From Oscillospiraceae bacterium (GTDB taxonomy: Bacteria > Bacillota > Clostridia > Oscillospirales > Oscillospiraceae): a stretch of 9,158 nt of DNA. The position numbers were made by a program, and so were the translations under genes. The first letter of the stretch is position 1; each line of letters starts with the position of its first letter. The notes beneath the pieces were generated by a model. It searched no databases. It was not told the origin of the DNA and saw nothing but the letters and a program-made list of their open reading frames with translations. Location of the stretch: NCBI GenBank assembly GCA_020025655.1, contig JAHHRR010000057.1, positions 1-9,158 of the forward strand, read 5' to 3'. Positions 4,487 through 9,158 of the stretch are shown in pieces.

Positions 4487-7048
4487 ATGAAACTGATGAT
4501 ACTTGACGGAAACAGCATAGTTAATCGTGCCTTTTACGGCGTCAGACCCCTTACTGCACCTGACGGAACGCCTACAAATGCGGTTTTCGGATTTATGACT
4601 ATCCTGCAAAGACTTTACGAAGATATAAAACCGGATGCAATCTGCGTAAGCTTTGACCTTAAAGCACCTACTTTCCGGCACAAGGCATATGACGGCTATA
4701 AGGCTCAGAGAAAGGGAATGCCTGAGGAGCTGGCAGCACAGATGCCTGTGCTTAAAGAACTGCTGGATAAAATGGGCATTCGACGCTATGAGCTTGAGGG
4801 CTATGAGGCAGACGATATTCTCGGCACTGTGGGCAGAATCTGTGAGACTAAGAACTGGGAATGTGTCATTGTAACAGGAGATAAGGACAGCCTCCAGCTT
4901 ATAAGTAAGACTACCACTGTCTGCAATGTTAAGACCAGCAAGGGGCAGACGCAGACTATAATGTACACGCCTGAGGTGTTTCAGGAGGAGTACGGCTTCG
5001 AGCCTGAGCTTATGGTAGACCTCAAGGCTCTTATGGGTGATACCTCCGATAATATACCCGGTGTTGCAGGTGTCGGTGAAAAGACCGCTATGAGCCTTGT
5101 TCAGAATTATGGTAAGATAGATAATATATACGCCAATATTCAGGAGCTTGATATTAAAGAGGGCGTAAGGAAAAAGCTGATTGCCGGTGAGGAAAGTGCC
5201 AGACAGTCCTACTGGCTTGCCACCATTGTAAGAGACGCACCGGTTGAATTTGAGCCGGAAAACAACATCTGGAATAAGGACTTTACTCCCGAGCTTTACG
5301 GATTTATGAAGCATCTGGGCTTCAATAAATTCATTGAAAAATGGGGAGTCAGTGAAAATGAAACGGCCGTAAAGGTTCAGGCTGAGGTTTCTCATATGGA
5401 GAGAATCGAGCTTAGCTCTGCGGATGAAATAAAAGCACTGGAAAATAAAATAAAGGCCAAAGAGTATGTTGCGGTTCTTGCCTTTGACGGACTGGATAAG
5501 ATAGAACTCTCTGACGGAGAGGCGGTATATACCGCAGCATGGGCAGTCCTCGGGGATGAATATAATGAATTCCTGAAATTCATTTTCAGCTCCGATGTAA
5601 AGAAAATATCCCACGGAGTAAAAGACCTTATGGGCCTTCTTATGAAAGAGGGACTTTCTACCGACGGCTTTATTTTTGACACAGAGCTTGCAGCATATCT
5701 GATTGATGCAACCGGTTCAGACTATTCACTGCAGCGTCAGAGCATAGGCTTTTTTGATACAGAGTATGAGGGCGCAGAGGCTGTGTATATGCTCTATAAG
5801 CCCCTTACTGAAAAGCTGCAGGAATTTAACATGAATGAGCTGTATTACAATATCGAGCTTCCTCTGTGCGAGGTTCTGGCTGATATGGAAAAGTCCGGAG
5901 TTTTCGTTGACAGAAAAGCTCTGTATGATTTCGGCGAGGGACTTAATGCGGACATCAAAGCGGCTCAGGAAAAGATATTTGCTTTTGCAGGCCACGAATT
6001 TAATATAAATTCCCCTAAACAGCTGGGTGAGGTGCTGTTCGATGAGCTTATGCTCCCTTACGGCAAGAGAACCAAAACCGGCTGGAAAACCGGCGCAGAT
6101 ATTCTGGATAAGCTCAGAGACAAGCATCCGATTATAAATGAGGTTCTGGAATACAGAGAGCTTACAAAGCTCAAGTCCACCTATGCAGACGGTCTGCTGA
6201 AGGTTATTTCTCCTGACGGAAGAATCCATACAAGCTTCCAGATGACAGTTACTGCAACCGGCAGACTTTCCTCCACCGAGCCAAATCTTCAGAATATTCC
6301 CATAAGAAAAGAGCGGGGCTCACACATCAGAAATATGTTTGTAGCAACCCCTGGAAAGGTTCTTGTTGATGCGGATTACAGCCAGATAGAACTGCGGCTT
6401 CTTGCTCATGTTTCTGACGATAAGACCATGCAGGAGGCATTTTTAAGCGGTGAGGACTTCCACACTGTTACTGCGTCCAATGTATTCGGCGTACCCGTTT
6501 CCGAGGTAACACCGCTTCTCAGAAGCAGAGCCAAGGCTGTTAACTTCGGCATTGTATACGGAATATCCGCATACTCACTGTCACAGGACATCGGAGTCTG
6601 GCCCAAAGAGGCTCAGGCCTATATGGATGCCTATATGGAAAAGTACCATGGAGTCAGAGACTACATGAAAAATATTGTGGAGCAGGCAAAAGCGGACGGT
6701 TTCGTAACCACAATCTACGGACGGCGCAGAGATTTGCCTGAACTAAAGAGCTCCAACTTCAATATGCGCTCCTTTGGCGAAAGAGTTGCGCTTAATATGC
6801 CTATTCAGGGCACAGCGGCCGATATAATAAAGCTTGCAATGGTCAATGTATATAAGAGACTGAAAGCAGAAAAACTTCAGGCCAAACTCCTGCTTCAGAT
6901 ACACGACGAGCTTATAGTTGAATGCCCGCAGGAGGAAGCTGAATTTGTAAGCAGACTTCTTAAAGAGGAAATGGAAAACGCGGCAAAGCTTCGTGTTCCT
7001 CTTACTGCGGATGTAAATATCGGAAACAGCTGGGCGGAGGCACACTGA
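4487..7048 (+). CDS. polA: DNA polymerase I, 5' nuclease and polymerase active, proofreading domain degenerate
   Basis: Pol I removes RNA primers and fills repair gaps, including those left by UvrABC. With this start it has 853 residues, within the usual 830-930. The N-terminal 5' nuclease (about 1-285) has DGNS (7-10), YEADD (106-110), TGDKD (130-134) and GDTSDNIPG (184-192). The middle 3'-5' exonuclease-like domain (about 300-440) lacks its metal ligands, so proofreading is probably lost, as in Taq and Bacillus Pol I. The polymerase has TATGRLSSTEPNLQNIP (589-605), motif A DADYSQIE (628-635), O-helix RSRAKAVNFGIVYG (679-692, with conserved Arg-679, Lys-683 and Phe-687) and motif C QIHDELIVE (804-812). 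I chose ATG 4487 because TGAGGA lies six bases upstream and MKLMILDGNS fits related proteins. ATG 4475 (857 residues, overlapping the uvrB stop, with its own AGAGG) is also possible. Confidence 0.97.
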   Translation: MKLMILDGNSIVNRAFYGVRPLTAPDGTPTNAVFGFMTILQRLYEDIKPDAICVSFDLKAPTFRHKAYDGYKAQRKGMPEELAAQMPVLKELLDKMGIRRYELEGYEADDILGTVGRICETKNWECVIVTGDKDSLQLISKTTTVCNVKTSKGQTQTIMYTPEVFQEEYGFEPELMVDLKALMGDTSDNIPGVAGVGEKTAMSLVQNYGKIDNIYANIQELDIKEGVRKKLIAGEESARQSYWLATIVRDAPVEFEPENNIWNKDFTPELYGFMKHLGFNKFIEKWGVSENETAVKVQAEVSHMERIELSSADEIKALENKIKAKEYVAVLAFDGLDKIELSDGEAVYTAAWAVLGDEYNEFLKFIFSSDVKKISHGVKDLMGLLMKEGLSTDGFIFDTELAAYLIDATGSDYSLQRQSIGFFDTEYEGAEAVYMLYKPLTEKLQEFNMNELYYNIELPLCEVLADMEKSGVFVDRKALYDFGEGLNADIKAAQEKIFAFAGHEFNINSPKQLGEVLFDELMLPYGKRTKTGWKTGADILDKLRDKHPIINEVLEYRELTKLKSTYADGLLKVISPDGRIHTSFQMTVTATGRLSSTEPNLQNIPIRKERGSHIRNMFVATPGKVLVDADYSQIELRLLAHVSDDKTMQEAFLSGEDFHTVTASNVFGVPVSEVTPLLRSRAKAVNFGIVYGISAYSLSQDIGVWPKEAQAYMDAYMEKYHGVRDYMKNIVEQAKADGFVTTIYGRRRDLPELKSSNFNMRSFGERVALNMPIQGTAADIIKLAMVNVYKRLKAEKLQAKLLLQIHDELIVECPQEEAEFVSRLLKEEMENAAKLRVPLTADVNIGNSWAEAH

Positions 7049-7052
7049 GTTG
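7036..7052 (+). promoter_or_regulatory. Ribosome binding site and TTG start of rimI
   Basis: GGAGG at 7036-7040, inside the last codons of polA, sits nine bases before TTG 7050. In this frame a TAA at 7014-7016 closes the upstream side, and no ATG or GTG occurs between it and 7050. The next ATG would remove about 25 conserved residues. TTG is therefore the only good start. Confidence 0.8.
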
Positions 7053-7496
7053 GAATATAGAATTACGGATGCTGAAATCAGGCACATAGAACAGCTTGAA
7101 GAAATTGAAAAATCGTGCTTTTCTATGCCCATGACTCCGGAGCAGCTTGAAAAACAGCTGCCGGATAAAATGCACCAGTTCCTTGTAGCTGAAAATGACG
7201 GCGGGGAGGTTCTGGGCTATGTGGGCATGATGTATGTGCTGGATGAGGGATATATCTCAAATGTAGCAGTAAAAAGCCAATACAGACGGCTTCATATCGG
7301 AGCGGCCTTAATTGAGGAGCTTATAAAACGAAGCGAAGAACTTGAGCTTTCTTTCCTGACACTGGAAGTCAGAAAAAGCAATATGCCGGCTCAGGGATTA
7401 TACAGAAAGTTTGGCTTTGAAGAGGTAGGGGTCAGAAAAAATTACTATGATTTCCCTAAAGAAGATGCTATAATTATGACGAAATTTAAGAAGTGA
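7050..7496 (+). CDS. rimI: GNAT N-acetyltransferase, RimI type (ribosomal-protein S18-alanine acetyltransferase family)
   Basis: RimI-family enzymes transfer acetyl from acetyl-CoA to protein N-termini; the classic target is ribosomal protein S18. The 148 residues are full length. The GNAT fold shows beta-4 GYISNVAVKSQYRR followed by the CoA-binding loop and helix YRRLHIGAAL (78-87), then LEVRKSN (105-111) and the LYRKFGF segment (117-123). It ends RKNYYDFPKEDAIIM (129-143), which is characteristic of RimI. Glu-106 and Tyr-118 align by motif with the catalytic Glu and Tyr described for the E. coli enzyme. The start is TTG one base after the polA stop. The immediate neighbour tsaD matches the common tsaE-tsaB-rimI-tsaD gene order, so this is RimI rather than a generic acetyltransferase. 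The true substrate is not shown by the sequence. Confidence 0.92.
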   Translation: MEYRITDAEIRHIEQLEEIEKSCFSMPMTPEQLEKQLPDKMHQFLVAENDGGEVLGYVGMMYVLDEGYISNVAVKSQYRRLHIGAALIEELIKRSEELELSFLTLEVRKSNMPAQGLYRKFGFEEVGVRKNYYDFPKEDAIIMTKFKK

Positions 7497-7510
7497 GGCG
7501 TTAAGCTTTG
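7495..7510 (+). promoter_or_regulatory. Ribosome binding site and TTG start of tsaD
   Basis: GAGG (7495-7498), overlapping the rimI stop codon, lies nine bases before TTG 7508. An in-frame TAA at 7502-7504 rules out any start further upstream, and the conserved motif ESTCDET begins at residue 7, so no downstream start can serve. TTG is effectively forced. Confidence 0.85.
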
Positions 7511-8509
7511 AAAATATTAGCTTTTGAGTCAACCTGCGACGAGACAGCCGCAGCAATAGTTGAAGACGGACGTAAAATTTTAACCGACCAGATCAATTCA
7601 CAGGCAGACCTGCACGCTGTTTACGGCGGTGTTGTGCCTGAAATTGCTTCCCGTTGCCATGTGGAGTCTATTTCCATTCTGGCCCAGCGTGCCATTGAGG
7701 CTGCGGGTATTGAAAAAAAGGATATAGATGCAGTTGCAGTATCATATGCGCCGGGTCTTATAGGCGCTGTGCTTGTGGGAGTTAATTTTGCTAAATCAGC
7801 AGCACTGGCACTGGGTGTTCCGCTTATTCCCGTGCATCATATAAGAGGCCACATTGCAGCAAATTACCTTGCATACCCCGAGCTTGAACCTCCGTTCCTC
7901 TGCCTTGCAATTTCCGGCGGCAATACACTGCTTGTGGATGTAAGAGATTACACCGACATGAAAATTATCGGCGCTACAAGAGATGACGCAGCGGGAGAAT
8001 GCTTCGATAAGACCGCAAGAGTTCTTGATCTGCCTTATCCCGGCGGCAAGCGCATTGATGAGCTGTCTCAGGGCGGAGATGACACCAAATATCATTTCCC
8101 CATTGCTCACGTGGACGGAAATCCTTATGATATGAGCTTCTCAGGTCTTAAAACCGCAGTTATAAACCTTGTACATAATTCTCAGCAGAAGGGCGAAGAG
8201 ATTGACAGAGCTTCTCTGGCAGCCTCATTTACAAAAGCTGTCAGCGACAGCCTTGTACCCAGAACCATGATGGCCGCAAAGGAACTTGGATACAAGAAAG
8301 TTGTAGTTGCTGGCGGTGTTGCGGCAAACTCCCGCATAAGAGCAGATTTTAAGGCAGCCTGCGATAAAAACGGACTGGAAATGTTTGTACCTCCTTTAAA
8401 GCTTTGCGGAGATAACGGCGCAATGATCGGTGCTCAGGCATACTATGAGTATCTGGCAGGCACCAGAGCGGGCAGTGACCTTAATGCCTACGCAACAATG
8501 GATTTATAA
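7508..8509 (+). CDS. tsaD: tRNA N6-threonylcarbamoyladenosine transferase (TsaD/Gcp/Kae1 family)
   Basis: TsaD transfers the threonylcarbamoyl group from threonylcarbamoyl-AMP to A37 of tRNAs reading ANN codons, giving t6A. In bacteria it works with TsaB and TsaE. The 333 residues fit the family (E. coli 337). Visible motifs: ESTCDET (7-13), GGVVPEIASR (40-49), metal ligands in VHHIRGH (His-111 and His-115), nucleotide-binding SGGNT (136-140), GECFDKTARVL (163-173), FSGLKTAV (211-218), AGGVAANSR (268-276) and CGDNGAMIG (300-308) with the third metal ligand Asp-302. It begins 11 bases after rimI and is in the same transcript. The partners tsaB and tsaE are not adjacent. It was long mis-annotated as O-sialoglycoprotein endopeptidase. 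Confidence 0.97.
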   Translation: MKILAFESTCDETAAAIVEDGRKILTDQINSQADLHAVYGGVVPEIASRCHVESISILAQRAIEAAGIEKKDIDAVAVSYAPGLIGAVLVGVNFAKSAALALGVPLIPVHHIRGHIAANYLAYPELEPPFLCLAISGGNTLLVDVRDYTDMKIIGATRDDAAGECFDKTARVLDLPYPGGKRIDELSQGGDDTKYHFPIAHVDGNPYDMSFSGLKTAVINLVHNSQQKGEEIDRASLAASFTKAVSDSLVPRTMMAAKELGYKKVVVAGGVAANSRIRADFKAACDKNGLEMFVPPLKLCGDNGAMIGAQAYYEYLAGTRAGSDLNAYATMDL

Positions 8510-8530
8510 AAATAATTAAGGAATGTACCT

Positions 8531-9158
8531 ATGGGAGCTCATGACGGACACAGGGAAAGACTGAAAACACGATTTTATGAATATGGCCTTGAATCATTCA
8601 ATGATTTGAATTCGCTGGAACTTCTGCTTTTTTATGCTATTCCGAGGCGTGATACAAACCTGATTGCACACGCACTGCTTGACCGCTTTGAAACTCTGGA
8701 AGGAGTTTTTAAAGCATCCAAGCAGGAATTATGCGAGGTGCAGGGAATAGGGGAAAATGCGGCAGGGCTTATTATGCTCATACCTCAGATAATGAAAAAG
8801 AGCATGGTTTCGGCGACAAAGAACATTGTATACATCAATAATTCAGATGATGCGGGCAGTTATTTCCTTCCCAGATTTATGGGCGAGGAGGATGAAGTTG
8901 CAATGATGCTTTGCCTTGATTCTCAGAGACGTGTGATTAAATGCACCGAAATAGGCAGGGGAGTTGTCAACTCTGTAAATATTGATATCAGAAAAATCGT
9001 TGAGACAGCTCTTAAGCTTAAAGCCAATTCCGTTATAATCTCCCACAATCATCCCGACGGAATCGCTCTTCCGTCACCGGAGGACGATGCAGCAACAAGA
9101 CAGATAGCAAAAGCTCTGTCTATGGTTGGAATTTATCTTTCGGATCATATTATTGTGG
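8531..9158 (+). CDS. radC: RadC/UPF0758 family protein with JAMM metal-binding domain (3' end cut by window)
   Basis: The frame is open to the right edge, giving 209 residues; RadC proteins are usually about 220-230, so only the C-terminal tip is missing. The N-terminal part (1-90) is the RadC helical region with a helix-hairpin-helix LCEVQGIGENAA (67-78). The C-terminal JAB/MPN domain has TEIGRGVVNSVNID (139-152) and the metal-binding pattern H172-N-H174-P-X9-D185 (HNHPDGIALPSPED), followed by LSDHII. The start is GHRERLKTRFYEYGLESF, an N-terminal form I recall from clostridial RadC proteins. ATG 8531 has AAGGAA seven bases upstream and lies 21 bases after tsaD. The early link to radiation repair was retracted for E. 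coli, where the phenotype came from recG, so the biochemical role is uncertain. Confidence 0.95.
   Translation, partial: MGAHDGHRERLKTRFYEYGLESFNDLNSLELLLFYAIPRRDTNLIAHALLDRFETLEGVFKASKQELCEVQGIGENAAGLIMLIPQIMKKSMVSATKNIVYINNSDDAGSYFLPRFMGEEDEVAMMLCLDSQRRVIKCTEIGRGVVNSVNIDIRKIVETALKLKANSVIISHNHPDGIALPSPEDDAATRQIAKALSMVGIYLSDHIIV

Noticed and set aside
4226..5614. Long minus-strand open frame (462 codons) opposite the end of uvrB and the start of polA
   Set aside because: It is antisense to two strongly supported genes, its protein is rich in Ser, Leu, Phe and Ile without any domain, and it spans the uvrB/polA junction. It is a shadow of coding bias on the other strand.
8843..9052. Minus-strand open frame of 69 codons within radC
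   Set aside because: It is antisense to the RadC JAMM domain, whose motifs are clear. It has no promoter or ribosome binding site.

Overview
The window looks like chromosomal DNA of a low-to-mid GC Gram-positive, most like gut Clostridia of the Ruminococcus/Oscillospiraceae type. This is inferred from the style of the PolA, TsaD and RadC proteins (PolA starting MKLMILDGNS, a RadC starting GHRERLKTRF), AGGAGG-like ribosome binding sites, TTG starts and sigma-A-type promoters. No phage, transposon, CRISPR, tRNA or rRNA signature was seen.

Layout. (1) Positions 1-1199, plus strand: the last 29 codons of an unidentified gene, then a 365-residue polytopic membrane protein of unknown function with a soluble, beta-rich insert. 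Both end at a strong palindromic terminator (1225-1263) that also serves the converging genes. (2) Positions 1275-2299, minus strand: a two-gene unit, a PAP2-type membrane phosphatase followed by a 131-residue conserved-looking cytosolic protein that overlaps it by 22 bases. (3) Positions 2300-2510: a 211-base divergent intergenic region with a promoter on each strand, a dyad on the uvrB -10 element and a hairpin facing the minus strand. (4) Positions 2511-9158, plus strand: a tightly packed run uvrB-polA-rimI-tsaD-radC. Gaps are 21 bases or less and no internal terminator was seen; radC runs off the right edge.

How the genes fit together. UvrB (damage verification in nucleotide excision repair) lies directly against DNA polymerase I, which fills the excision gap, so the first two genes form an excision and resynthesis pair. 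RimI (GNAT N-acetyltransferase) and TsaD (tRNA t6A synthesis) are the usual tail of the tsaE-tsaB-rimI-tsaD cluster, but here they follow polA and their tsaE/tsaB partners are not in the window. RadC is a JAMM-domain protein of uncertain biochemical role.

I found no clearly new biological system. The points most worth a second look are the uncharacterised membrane protein, the PAP2-linked small protein, the promoter architecture upstream of uvrB, the proofreading-dead PolA, and two consecutive genes forced to use TTG starts.
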